From contig CAOMFZ010000089.1 in assembly GCA_948482415.1 (NCBI GenBank), forward strand, positions 1 through 9,091: a stretch of DNA of 9,091 nt, given 5' to 3'. The notes below the pieces were generated by a model. That model did no database searches. It worked only from the letters and a program-made list of their open reading frames with translations, and was not told the origin of the DNA. Source of the DNA: an uncultured Mailhella sp. (GTDB lineage Bacteria; Desulfobacterota; Desulfovibrionia; Desulfovibrionales; Desulfovibrionaceae). Positions 1-7,202 of this stretch are shown piece after piece. Numbering within the stretch: position 1 is the stretch's first letter; each line of letters opens with the position of its first letter. The position numbers and the translations under genes were made by a program.

Positions 1-2108
1 TATTGACAATAACGAAGCAAAAACAAGACTGTTTTTTTGTGATTGATGAGGCATTTATTGAATATACAGGCGAAAAAAGTTTCCTGCAAATTCTGACCGC
101 CATTCCTCAAAATATTCTTGTTATCCGTTCTCTGACAAAATTTTACGCTCTGGCAGGCATACGTTTAGGCTACCTTGCCTGCCATGAAAGACTTGCGCAA
201 AAAATTCAGGCGAAACTTCCCACATGGAATGTAAACAGCCTTGCTCAAAATATTGCTAAAACACTTTTTACGGAACAAACAGCTGTAAAAGAAGATTATC
301 AAAAAACAAATCGGAAAAATGATGAACGCAAATTAGATTTATATCAAAAACTCTCACAAATTCAAGGTATTACACTGTATGCGTCCTGGACAAATTATAT
401 TCTTTTTTCTTTAGATAATAACTTCCCAAATTTTTGGCAGGATTTACTCACCAAGCACCATATTTCCATACGAAACTGCGATAACTATAACGGGCTGAAA
501 GACAAAAATTTTTATCGTGCGGCAGTCCGTTTTCCTGAAGAGCATACAAAACTTTGCCAAGCTATTGAAAATATTTTACATAGTACCCCCATTTTGCAAA
601 AAAAGAAAACACCTGCCCTCATGCTTTTAGGCACATCATCCAATGCAGGAAAAAGTATTTTAACTGCTGCGTTCTGTCGTATTTTCACACAAGACGGCTA
701 CACCGTCCGCCCGTTTAAAGCGCAAAACATGTCCCTGAACTCCGGGGTTACCATAAAAGGCGAAGAAATGGGCAGAGCACAAATCGTGCAGGCAAAGGCA
801 TGCAAGACTGAACCTGACAGCAAAATGAACCCTGTTTTACTCAAACCCCAAACCGATATTGGCTCGCAAATCATTGTTCTTGGCAAGCCTGTCGGCACGT
901 CCTCTGCCCGTGATTATTACAAGAAAAAAAATGAATTATGGGAAGTCGTTACAAAAGCCTATGATGAACTGGCAGAAGAAGCGGATATCATGGTTTTAGA
1001 AGGTGCCGGCAGTCCTGCGGAAATAAACCTCAAAGAAAATGATATTGTCAATCTCAAAATGGCAGAATATGCAGGTGCATCAACGCTTCTTGTGGGTGAT
1101 ATTGACAGAGGAGGCATTTATGCGTCCTTTCTCGGTACATGGCAAACCTTCACCAAACAGGAAGAAAAACGTCTTACAGGCTTTCTTGTCAACCGTTTTC
1201 GCGGAGACAGCAGTTTGCTTGCTCCTGCCCATGAATATCTTGAAAAAACAACCGGCAAAAAAGTGCTTGGTGTCATTCCCTATATTAAAAATTTGGCATT
1301 GCCGGAAGAAGATATGGCCGGCGCCTTATGGAATATGCAAAAAGTGACAGAACAGCTTGATTATGCGGATAAAAACCGGAATCTCGATATTGCCGTTATT
1401 ATGCTTGGAAAAATTTCCAACCATACGGATTTTGAACCGCTTGCCCTTGAAAAGCACTGTCTTGTGCGTCCTGTTTATTCTGTCGAAGATATGGGCACGC
1501 CCGACCTTGTTATTTTGCCCGGCTCCAAAAGCGTGGTGGCTGATTTGGAAGCGTTAAAAGGAAACGGCTTATTTGATAAAATTCTTGCCTCAGCAAACAC
1601 AACATTTATTCTTGGAGTTTGCGGCGGCCTGCAAATGCTTGGTGCTGAAATTTCAGATCCCCTTCACATTGAAACAACATGCCCGCAGACAAAAGGCTTT
1701 GGACTCCTGCCCCTTAATTCAACATTTTATGAAGAAAAACAATTAACCCTTATGGAAGATATCCAGACACCTCTAGACTGCCCTATCCATGGCTATGAGA
1801 TACACCATGCTCAAAGTACGGAAATACCGACGCGAAGTAATCCTGTAACAGGCTATTTTCAGAGTAAAAACGGTACCATTTACGGCTATGCATGCAAAAA
1901 TGTTTGGGCAACCTATATCCACGGACTTTTTGATGATGATGTGTTCCGCCTGCGCTTTATCAACCATGTCCGTACGTTTAAAGGCTTAAATCCTGTTTCT
2001 TCCTGCACCCCGTACGCCCTTGAAACTTCCCTTAATAAACTTGCAGACATTATCCGCCAAAATGCAGATATGAACGCAGTCTATCAGAGTATGGGGATTT
2101 CACGCTGA
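1..2108 (+). CDS. cobQ: CobD/HisC-like aminotransferase-fold domain fused to cobyric acid synthase CobQ (5' partial)
   Basis: Two enzymes of cobalamin biosynthesis appear in one continuous frame; the N-terminus lies outside the window. Residues here are numbered from the codon at position 3. Residues 1 to about 195 are the C-terminal half of a class I/II PLP aminotransferase fold of the CobD/CobC (threonine-phosphate decarboxylase) or HisC type: the VIDEAF strand (D15), the PLP-lysine motif SLTKFYALAGIRLGY (K46, R54) and a late RAAVRFPEEH segment (R176). From about residue 204 the CobQ part starts with a P-loop-like GTSSNAGKS (210-218), continues with KAQNMSLNSG and GDIDRGG, and ends with a class I glutamine amidotransferase domain whose nucleophile is C540 (GVCGG) and whose histidine is H640 (YIHGLF). 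CobQ amidates adenosylcobyrinate a,c-diamide at four side chains; CobD supplies aminopropanol phosphate. The only ATG near the junction (621) has no ribosome site and would clip CobQ, so a true fusion is likely. It ends in tandem stops, TGA TAA. The CobQ call is firm. CobD over HisC is inferred from the fusion. Confidence 0.93.
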   Translation, partial: LTITKQKQDCFFVIDEAFIEYTGEKSFLQILTAIPQNILVIRSLTKFYALAGIRLGYLACHERLAQKIQAKLPTWNVNSLAQNIAKTLFTEQTAVKEDYQKTNRKNDERKLDLYQKLSQIQGITLYASWTNYILFSLDNNFPNFWQDLLTKHHISIRNCDNYNGLKDKNFYRAAVRFPEEHTKLCQAIENILHSTPILQKKKTPALMLLGTSSNAGKSILTAAFCRIFTQDGYTVRPFKAQNMSLNSGVTIKGEEMGRAQIVQAKACKTEPDSKMNPVLLKPQTDIGSQIIVLGKPVGTSSARDYYKKKNELWEVVTKAYDELAEEADIMVLEGAGSPAEINLKENDIVNLKMAEYAGASTLLVGDIDRGGIYASFLGTWQTFTKQEEKRLTGFLVNRFRGDSSLLAPAHEYLEKTTGKKVLGVIPYIKNLALPEEDMAGALWNMQKVTEQLDYADKNRNLDIAVIMLGKISNHTDFEPLALEKHCLVRPVYSVEDMGTPDLVILPGSKSVVADLEALKGNGLFDKILASANTTFILGVCGGLQMLGAEISDPLHIETTCPQTKGFGLLPLNSTFYEEKQLTLMEDIQTPLDCPIHGYEIHHAQSTEIPTRSNPVTGYFQSKNGTIYGYACKNVWATYIHGLFDDDVFRLRFINHVRTFKGLNPVSSCTPYALETSLNKLADIIRQNADMNAVYQSMGISR

Positions 2109-2115
2109 TAAAGGC

Positions 2116-2143
2116 TTAACAGTATGTAATCAGATATTATATA
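2116..2143 (+). promoter_or_regulatory. Possible sigma70-type promoter for the B12-activation-like gene
   Basis: TTAACA (2116-2121) and TATATA (2138-2143) are separated by 16 nt in the 72-nt gap after the cobQ stop. Each resembles the -35 or -10 consensus, but the background is AT-rich, so chance matches are likely. The gene could also be read through from cobQ. Confidence 0.3.
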
Positions 2144-2180
2144 AAAAATAGGATAGAGACCAATAGAACGGGAGGACAGC

Positions 2181-2840
2181 ATGGAACATACCATTTATAC
2201 GCAAATTCCTTTAACATTTACTGTACGAAATATTTTAGAAAAATTACACATTCCTTTGGATATGGAAAATGAATTTACAGAACTTGCCAACAAAGCAAAA
2301 CAAATTGCTCAGCCCAAAATTGCCGTAAGAATGTGTACACTAAAAAAAATTTCAAACGCCCAGGGCATAGAAATAGAAGATATCTCTTTTCCGGGAGAAA
2401 TACTGAAAAACAATTTGCAGGATCTTAACCGTATTTTTATTTATCTTGTAACCGAAGGAAAAGAATTGGAGGAATGGGCAAAACAATTTGATTTTCTAGA
2501 ACTGTTCTTTGTTTGCGAACTGCGTCAATCTGTTATTAATACCTGTCAAACTTTTCTCAGCGAAAAAATTAAAGAACAATACCAAATAAAAAACATTGCT
2601 TCTATAAACCCCTGTTCACTTGAAATATGGAATGAAGAAAAGCAAAAAGAATTTTATTCACTATTACAAGAAGCAGCAAACCAAATCAATGTCACCATTC
2701 AGCCGAACTTACTGCTCAGTCCGCAATACAGAATGTCCGGTATCATGTTCCAGTCCGACAAGGACCAACATAATTGCAGCTTTTGCCCAAACATAAAATG
2801 CCCAAACCGTAAATCTGCCTATCTTGGGAATGCCTCATAA
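2181..2840 (+). CDS. B12-dependent methionine synthase activation-domain-like protein
   Basis: This 219-residue protein resembles the free-standing relatives of the C-terminal SAM-binding activation domain of MetH. I see the family pattern in three places: IxPCSLEIWNEEKQKEFYSLL (about 142-162; the MetH domain has a Pro-Gly/Trp/Gln pattern here), LLSPQYRMSGIMF (178-190; family motif of the type L-x-P-x-x-x-x-SG-x-x-F), and a tail with C199-x2-C202-x4-C207-P-x-R, as in many anaerobe homologues. In MetH this domain binds SAM and helps remethylate oxidised cobalamin. Here the protein has no catalytic, folate or cobalamin modules, so it would act in trans. The start is well set: GGAGG at 2171-2175, 5 nt before ATG. 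No signal peptide or membrane segment is visible. It lies between a cobalamin gene and the pyl cassette, so a role in reactivating a corrinoid protein is plausible but inferred. The three cysteines could hold a metal or Fe-S cluster; that is a guess. Confidence 0.7.
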   Translation: MEHTIYTQIPLTFTVRNILEKLHIPLDMENEFTELANKAKQIAQPKIAVRMCTLKKISNAQGIEIEDISFPGEILKNNLQDLNRIFIYLVTEGKELEEWAKQFDFLELFFVCELRQSVINTCQTFLSEKIKEQYQIKNIASINPCSLEIWNEEKQKEFYSLLQEAANQINVTIQPNLLLSPQYRMSGIMFQSDKDQHNCSFCPNIKCPNRKSAYLGNAS

Positions 2841-2884
2841 AAATTATTTTTTTATTTATAGAGAATTTCCGATAAATCTTGCGA

Positions 2885-2911
2885 TTTTTCCATGCAGGGG
2901 AAAAACTTTTT
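2885..2911 (+). terminator. Probable rho-independent terminator after the B12-activation-like gene
   Basis: TTTTTCC (2885-2891) pairs with GGAAAAA (2899-2905) across a 7-nt loop and is followed by CTTTTT (2906-2911). The stem is AT-rich and only modestly stable. On the minus strand the same hairpin lacks a T tract, so it best serves the plus-strand gene ending at 2840. I see no convincing separate terminator for the pyl operon, which ends at 2967 on the other strand. Confidence 0.45.
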
Positions 2912-2966
2912 AAAATAAATTTCCCAAGAACATCAAGATATGCGAAAATACCTCAGGAGGATAAAC

Positions 2967-3791
2967 TTAATTTGTTTTTCTCATAATCGCAGAAACGAGC
3001 ATTATTACTGTTCCGAGCTGCAGGGGGTCATGCCATAAGTGTGCAGAGTATTCCTTTTTCTCCTCCCAATGGCAGGGAACACAGGGAGCTGAAATACAGG
3101 GATTTTTTGCCAGATATTTTTCACTGTACCGCGTATCTGCCGGTGTTGCATCAAGTAAACAGTAATATGGAGAATAATCGATTATTGTTTCCATATCAAC
3201 GGCAGCACAACGGGGCAGTGTTTTTGCATAATTTTGCGCTTTTTCAAAGTCTTTATCACATAAGACAACCATATATCCCGCATGGCTTAACGCATAAGAA
3301 GCCGAACGCCCTACCGGTCCTGCACCTAATACAAGCACTTTTTTTTCATATTGGCAGCGCGATGCCATTAAATCAAGAGCAAAAGCATAGCCAAGCCCTG
3401 TTGCCCAGCCATTTTCCGCCTGAAAAGGATGTAAAAGATTTTCTGCCAAATATGTATCATCGTCTGACCACAAAATAATTTCACAATTACGGGTTTTTGC
3501 TTCAGCAAACCCCTCTTGATCCGGGGATAAAATTTGTGCCTTGCAGCCTAAAAAACCGGCAATTTCATATAATAACCGGCTAAAACCGGAAATAATCCCC
3601 TCACCGCTGCTTATGGGGATAATACCAACTGAGCATTGCTTTAACCTTTGCATAACCAATTTTTCTTCAAGCCCCAATGCATAAGCGGCAACGCCATAAA
3701 TGTCACGGCCAAGGATTTGGATCATTTTTTCATTATAGGCATGCATATTTCCGATTGAAGAGATTAAATCTTCTGTTTTTAACCGAGTCAT
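2967..3791 (-). CDS. pylD: PylD, 3-methylornithyl-N6-lysine dehydrogenase (pyrrolysine synthase)
   Basis: This is the last step of pyrrolysine synthesis: NAD-dependent oxidation of 3-methylornithyl-N6-lysine, followed by loss of ammonia and ring closure to the pyrroline. The 274-residue product, in the usual PylD size range, begins MTRLKTEDL. It carries the N-terminal family stretch ISSGEGIISGF (60-70), the SDDDTYLAENL segment (109-119), and a Rossmann fold starting VLVLGAGPVGRSA (152-164) for the dinucleotide. Near the end, DATPADT and the CISAPCVPC stretch (232-240) match the usual PylD C-terminal part. I chose ATG 3791 over the upstream TTG at 3815 because the protein then begins like known PylD and no longer overlaps pylC. 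The ATG lies 13 nt after the pylC stop, with a weak GGA upstream. It is the last gene of the pyl operon and ends in TAA. Identity rests on motif recognition plus the pylB-pylC-pylD order. Confidence 0.94.
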   Translation of the reverse strand: MTRLKTEDLISSIGNMHAYNEKMIQILGRDIYGVAAYALGLEEKLVMQRLKQCSVGIIPISSGEGIISGFSRLLYEIAGFLGCKAQILSPDQEGFAEAKTRNCEIILWSDDDTYLAENLLHPFQAENGWATGLGYAFALDLMASRCQYEKKVLVLGAGPVGRSASYALSHAGYMVVLCDKDFEKAQNYAKTLPRCAAVDMETIIDYSPYYCLLDATPADTRYSEKYLAKNPCISAPCVPCHWEEKKEYSAHLWHDPLQLGTVIMLVSAIMRKTN

Positions 3792-3804
3792 GTTTTTAAT
3801 CCGT

Positions 3805-4935
3805 TTATTGTGCAAGCTGTTGAAGAGCAGCTTCTTTTTTTTCTTCTAATTCTTTTTTGCTTTCAGCAGTCAGAAACAACACGGCAGACCATTTTTTTTC
3901 TTCCAATGAGCCGCCAATTAAAACTTCCTCTGCCCCATTAACTGACCGGATAAGCTGAAGAGGTCCAAAAAGCGTAAGCGAATGTTCTCCGGGATAAAAA
4001 AGTTTTTCTCCCTCTCTTGCCACATGAAAATAACTTGCATACTGCACTTTTTTCTTCATAAGAGCTTGCGGAGTATAGGCAAGAAAACTTGCTACAAAAT
4101 ATTCCAATAAATTAACACCGGTAGAATAATATACTGTCAATGGCGTCTGACTGGGAAAACGGGCATCTATTTCAAAAACACGAATACCGTCTTCATCAGC
4201 AGCAACTTCAATATCCATAATACCGTGTAATTGTAAACGCTCTGCCAATTTTAATATTTCAGCCTGGACAAGACTTTCTATTTTTTGTTCTTTTACAGGA
4301 GCTATTACTCCACGGCAGTCAAACACTTCATCCATAAGCAATTCTGTCAGCTGAAATGTTTGATATTTTTGAGGAGTTCCGCAAATTTCCATGGAAAATT
4401 GCCGTCCTGCGCAATAGGATTCAAGTATCCAATCAGGGCTATTGAAACCTTTGGGCAAATATTCCAATAATTCTCGTTCATTATGCAAAAGTTTTACACC
4501 TTGGCTTCCGCTTCCCCTTGAAGGTTTTGCAATGAGAGGATATTGAAATTCATTCTTTCCAGCCGGCTTTGGAATAGGCGTATTATTTTCCTCAAAAAAA
4601 TGTTGACTTTTTACTTTACTGCTTGAAACAGCATACGCGTTTTCATCAAAAGCGAGTTTTAACGCATGCTGTTTACAAAACTTCATTAAATAGTCAAGGG
4701 CAGCATCATTTTCCAAAGCTGGAATAAAAACAGCAACATCATGTAAAAATTTTTGTATATTGTCTTCCGGTAACTGAGCTAACTCTTCAACAGCCATACA
4801 AATAAATGTATCTGCCAAATCTCTTGCAAGAGCATTTTCTGATTTATCAAATAAAATAGTTTTCCACCCTGCTTTTTTTGCAAGAATGCAAATTTCAACT
4901 CCTTGCAGCCCGCCTCCGACAACAGCAACTTTCAT
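3805..4935 (-). CDS. pylC: PylC, 3-methylornithine-L-lysine ligase (ATP-grasp)
   Basis: PylC is the second step of the pathway: ATP-dependent ligation of (3R)-3-methyl-D-ornithine to the epsilon-amine of a second lysine. The 376-residue protein starts with a pre-ATP-grasp Rossmann-like strand, MKVAVVGGGLQG (1-12). It then has the ATP-grasp fold: the glycine-rich loop KPSRGSGSQGV (137-147), the acidic metal/ATP segment VFEIDARFPSQTP (253-265) and the DIEVA strand just before it (241-245). The start is ATG 4935, with AGGG 5 nt upstream. An in-frame TTG at 4950, directly after the pylB stop, would add five residues but has no better ribosome site. It is 15 nt downstream of pylB and 13 nt upstream of pylD, so the three are almost certainly cotranscribed. 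Related ATP-grasp families (carbamoyl phosphate synthase, D-Ala-D-Ala ligase) could share these motifs, but the location between pylB and pylD makes PylC the clear choice. Confidence 0.95.
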   Translation of the reverse strand: MKVAVVGGGLQGVEICILAKKAGWKTILFDKSENALARDLADTFICMAVEELAQLPEDNIQKFLHDVAVFIPALENDAALDYLMKFCKQHALKLAFDENAYAVSSSKVKSQHFFEENNTPIPKPAGKNEFQYPLIAKPSRGSGSQGVKLLHNERELLEYLPKGFNSPDWILESYCAGRQFSMEICGTPQKYQTFQLTELLMDEVFDCRGVIAPVKEQKIESLVQAEILKLAERLQLHGIMDIEVAADEDGIRVFEIDARFPSQTPLTVYYSTGVNLLEYFVASFLAYTPQALMKKKVQYASYFHVAREGEKLFYPGEHSLTLFGPLQLIRSVNGAEEVLIGGSLEEKKWSAVLFLTAESKKELEEKKEAALQQLAQ

Positions 4936-4950
4936 ATAAACCCTGTTCAA

Positions 4951-5973
4951 TTATAAAGTGTTCTGCTCTTTTATCCACATTGCATATTCATCAGCTGTTG
5001 CAATCTGCAAACCCAGTTCTTCTGCTTTTTTTCGGACAGCTTTAACACTGCGGTTATTATTATCTATATCAAGTTCTTTTGAGGCAACGCCTGCAAAGCC
5101 CCACCCGGAAGGGACAATCGAAGTTACCACATTGGCTCCTGCGTTTAATCGCATAGTCAGACCTTCTAATCCGTCCACATCCAAAGAGGCAGGAATAAGC
5201 CTGTTTGGCATTAAGATACGCATAAGAGCAATAGCTTTTAATTCATGTTCACGCCTTTCTTCCAAAGTATCTCCGGCAGTGGAAGGAAACGTGCATTCAT
5301 GGGGAACATAACTCATTGCCCGCACTTGTGACAACGGCTCACCATACATTTCTTCAATGGAATACAGCAAGATATCATTATCTTCGCCAACGCCTGTAAG
5401 CAATCCATCTTCCACCAGAAGCCCCGCTTCTTTTGCATTGAGCCTTGCTTGTTTTCGGATATTAAAATCCTGATTAAGACGTAAATTTTTAAAAAGTTCA
5501 CGATCATGCGTCTCTTGATAGCAGGCATACCAGGACGCTCCGGCTTTTTTCAGTTTTTGTAATTGCTCTTTTGTAATGACGCCGGGGGAAACCATAATAG
5601 GCAAACCTATTTTTGTATGCAATTCAGAAACAATTTCTTCTAACCGAAAAAAATTTTCTTCAGCAATATAATGCAAATCTTCCCCTAATGTTAAATCCAG
5701 CAAATGCACACCGTCATCTGCCAACCGTTTCCCGGCTTCAAGCAGTTCCTGTAAAGTTTTTCTATACCGTTCCTCGTTTTTATTACCGGAACGATATTGG
5801 CAAAATGCACAATTATTTTTGCAAAATGTACTTAAATATAAAAAACCATAAACAAAAATTTTATTTCCCCAAAAGGAATCCCGAACCTTACAAGCTTGAG
5901 AGTAAAGCTCTTTTATCGGCAAATTTAATGATGAAGAAAGCATTGCATATGCTTTGTTGATTGGTTCTTCCAT
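4951..5973 (-). CDS. pylB: PylB, 3-methylornithine synthase (radical SAM lysine mutase)
   Basis: PylB is the first committed step of pyrrolysine synthesis: a radical SAM enzyme that rearranges L-lysine to (3R)-3-methyl-D-ornithine. The 340-residue protein (known PylB is about 350) has the radical SAM cluster motif C51-x3-C55-x2-C58 in the context FCKNNCAFCQYRSGN, preceded by VYGFLYLSTF. Other typical PylB stretches are LLDLTLGEDLHY (91-102), SWYACYQETHD (147-157), GLLTGVGED (190-198) and GANVVTSIVPSGWGFAGVA (279-297). The family is close to biotin synthase, HydE and ThiH, but these stretches and the gene order favour PylB. Its ATG overlaps the pylSc stop by one base (TAATG), a classic translational-coupling junction, with AAGG about 12 nt upstream. 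It is predicted to be cytosolic, needing a [4Fe-4S] cluster and therefore low oxygen. Confidence 0.96.
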   Translation of the reverse strand: MEEPINKAYAMLSSSLNLPIKELYSQACKVRDSFWGNKIFVYGFLYLSTFCKNNCAFCQYRSGNKNEERYRKTLQELLEAGKRLADDGVHLLDLTLGEDLHYIAEENFFRLEEIVSELHTKIGLPIMVSPGVITKEQLQKLKKAGASWYACYQETHDRELFKNLRLNQDFNIRKQARLNAKEAGLLVEDGLLTGVGEDNDILLYSIEEMYGEPLSQVRAMSYVPHECTFPSTAGDTLEERREHELKAIALMRILMPNRLIPASLDVDGLEGLTMRLNAGANVVTSIVPSGWGFAGVASKELDIDNNNRSVKAVRKKAEELGLQIATADEYAMWIKEQNTL

Positions 5974-6812
5974 TATAAATGCAACCTTATTCCATTAATA
6001 TAGGACAAACTCCGTCCTGCTTTTGCTAAATTATTTTCATTTGTTGCAGACATAGTCAGCCGTTCCAAACCAAAACCAATGCCAACCCAATTGTCTGTCA
6101 CTCCCCATTCCGCATCTAAAGGATGCGGTCCAATGGCAGAGGAGCCTAATTCCATACCGTTTTCATCCACAAAATCATCCGTTTCACCATAAACAGCAGA
6201 ATCTTCACTGGCTAATTTCCACCCTTTAATACCGGCAGTATCTAAAACGGTTTTCCCCCATTTGATTAATTGGTCACGCAAATTTTGTTCTTTTGGAATT
6301 CCCATTTCGACAAGATTGAGCATGGTAAATTCATTTGCATGTTTTTGTCCCTGGGTTTCCCGCCTGAAACATGGACCGACCTCAAAAAAACGGATAGGAC
6401 GAGGGCGCAGTCTTCCTAATTCTATCATATATTCATAAAGATTAGGAGCAAGCATCGGACGCAGACATCTTCTTTCATCAATCCAAAAAACTTGTTTTTC
6501 CATGATACTGCCTTTAAAAACGCCCATTTTTTCCAAACGTTTTTTCGCCATAATGATAGGCGTATGGACTTGAAGAAAGCCTTCAGCCCTCAATGCAGCG
6601 GCAATTTTTTCTTCTAAACTGAGAATAAAAGGTCTGCGTTCATTTTCACACAACTCGTCTAAACGCTGATGTTGGACTGCAACCAATTCTTGTTCTTTTT
6701 TTTGAAAAAAAACATTTCTGCTTTGGTTATCCGGAAATTCCTGCTCCGCAAGAGCCGTATCCGCGCCTAATTCATTTAATCTGCGAACTTGTTCTTCTGT
6801 AAAACGTGCCAT
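5973..6812 (-). CDS. pylSc: PylSc, catalytic domain of split pyrrolysyl-tRNA synthetase
   Basis: This is the class II aminoacyl-tRNA synthetase that attaches pyrrolysine to tRNA-Pyl. The 279-residue protein corresponds to the C-terminal catalytic half of archaeal PylS. Visible motifs are RPMLAPNLYEYM (118-129), motif 2 FRRETQGQKHANEFTMLN (149-166), the SAVYGETDDF loop (205-214), GSSAIGPHPLDAEWG (223-237) and motif 3 GFGLERL (246-252). By my from-memory alignment to Methanosarcina mazei PylS, the pocket residues Y306, N346, Y384 and W417 correspond to Y126, N166, Y208 and W242. L309 and C348 correspond to M129 and V168, the bacterial pattern I recall from Desulfitobacterium. It lacks the tRNA-binding domain, which is supplied by pylSn one nucleotide upstream (TAA-T-ATG). 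AGGG lies 11-12 nt before the ATG. The gene overlaps pylB by one base. Confidence 0.96.
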   Translation of the reverse strand: MARFTEEQVRRLNELGADTALAEQEFPDNQSRNVFFQKKEQELVAVQHQRLDELCENERRPFILSLEEKIAAALRAEGFLQVHTPIIMAKKRLEKMGVFKGSIMEKQVFWIDERRCLRPMLAPNLYEYMIELGRLRPRPIRFFEVGPCFRRETQGQKHANEFTMLNLVEMGIPKEQNLRDQLIKWGKTVLDTAGIKGWKLASEDSAVYGETDDFVDENGMELGSSAIGPHPLDAEWGVTDNWVGIGFGLERLTMSATNENNLAKAGRSLSYINGIRLHL

Positions 6813-6813
6813 A

Positions 6814-7167
6814 TTATTTTGATTCCCTGTCTAAAACAACTCCGGATTTCTTTTGAAATGACGTACCCTGGTATTTTTCCAATTTCCAATTTGGAATTGC
6901 ACAAGCTTTACATGGAGCCAAATAAATTTTATTCCGCAGCCACCTGCTTGCACGAGAGTTTCTTGAATTGCGTATTGTAAAAGTTTTTCCGCAATGTGTT
7001 GAAATTACAGCACAATTTCCAACATATTCCATTGAGCGAATACCATGAAGATATCCCTTCCGTGAAGGCCATAATTTCATTTTTCCAATCAGCGTAAAAA
7101 GACTTTGATTTTTCCGATAGGTACGTTTTTTTTTAGCAGGCCGAGAAGGTTCCGTAACTTGACTCAT
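6814..7167 (-). CDS. pylSn: PylSn, tRNA-Pyl-binding domain of split pyrrolysyl-tRNA synthetase
   Basis: PylSn is the separate N-terminal domain of pyrrolysyl-tRNA synthetase; it grips the T and variable arms of tRNA-Pyl and raises the specificity of PylSc. The 117-residue protein has the family pattern LIGKMKLWPSRKGYLHGI (26-43), VISTHCGKTFTIRNSRNS (54-71), RASRWLRNK (72-80) and CKAC (86-89). H41, C59, C86 and C89 match the zinc ligands H24, C42, C71 and C74 of M. mazei PylS by my alignment. The N-terminus is about 17 residues longer than archaeal PylS and very basic (AKKKRTYRK, 11-19). The start ATG at 7167 has AAGG about 10 nt upstream. The gene begins 35 nt after the tRNA 3' end with no terminator between them, so it probably shares the pylT transcript. 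Having pylSn directly before pylSc differs from the Desulfitobacterium order, where pylSn is last. Confidence 0.95.
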   Translation of the reverse strand: MSQVTEPSRPAKKKRTYRKNQSLFTLIGKMKLWPSRKGYLHGIRSMEYVGNCAVISTHCGKTFTIRNSRNSRASRWLRNKIYLAPCKACAIPNWKLEKYQGTSFQKKSGVVLDRESK

Positions 7168-7202
7168 ACCGCATATGCCTTTTTGAACTAACTATAATTA
7201 AT

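Noticed and set aside
621..623. Internal ATG as a separate start for CobQ
   Set aside because: No Shine-Dalgarno sequence upstream, and the start would remove the first residues before the P-loop-like motif.
2951..2960. CCTCAGGAGG palindrome after pylD as the operon terminator
   Set aside because: A 4-bp stem with a 2-nt loop cannot form well; the T run that follows on the minus strand is short.
3041..3478. 145-codon open frame on the plus strand
   Set aside because: It is antisense to pylD, which has clear family motifs; the translation looks like no family and has no ribosome site.
3792..3815. Eight-residue N-terminal extension of PylD from a TTG start
   Set aside because: It would overlap pylC by 11 nt and lacks a ribosome site; the ATG at 3791 gives the normal PylD N-terminus.
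4958..5311. 117-codon plus-strand open frame opposite pylB
   Set aside because: Shadow of pylB; low-complexity serine/alanine translation, no family resemblance.
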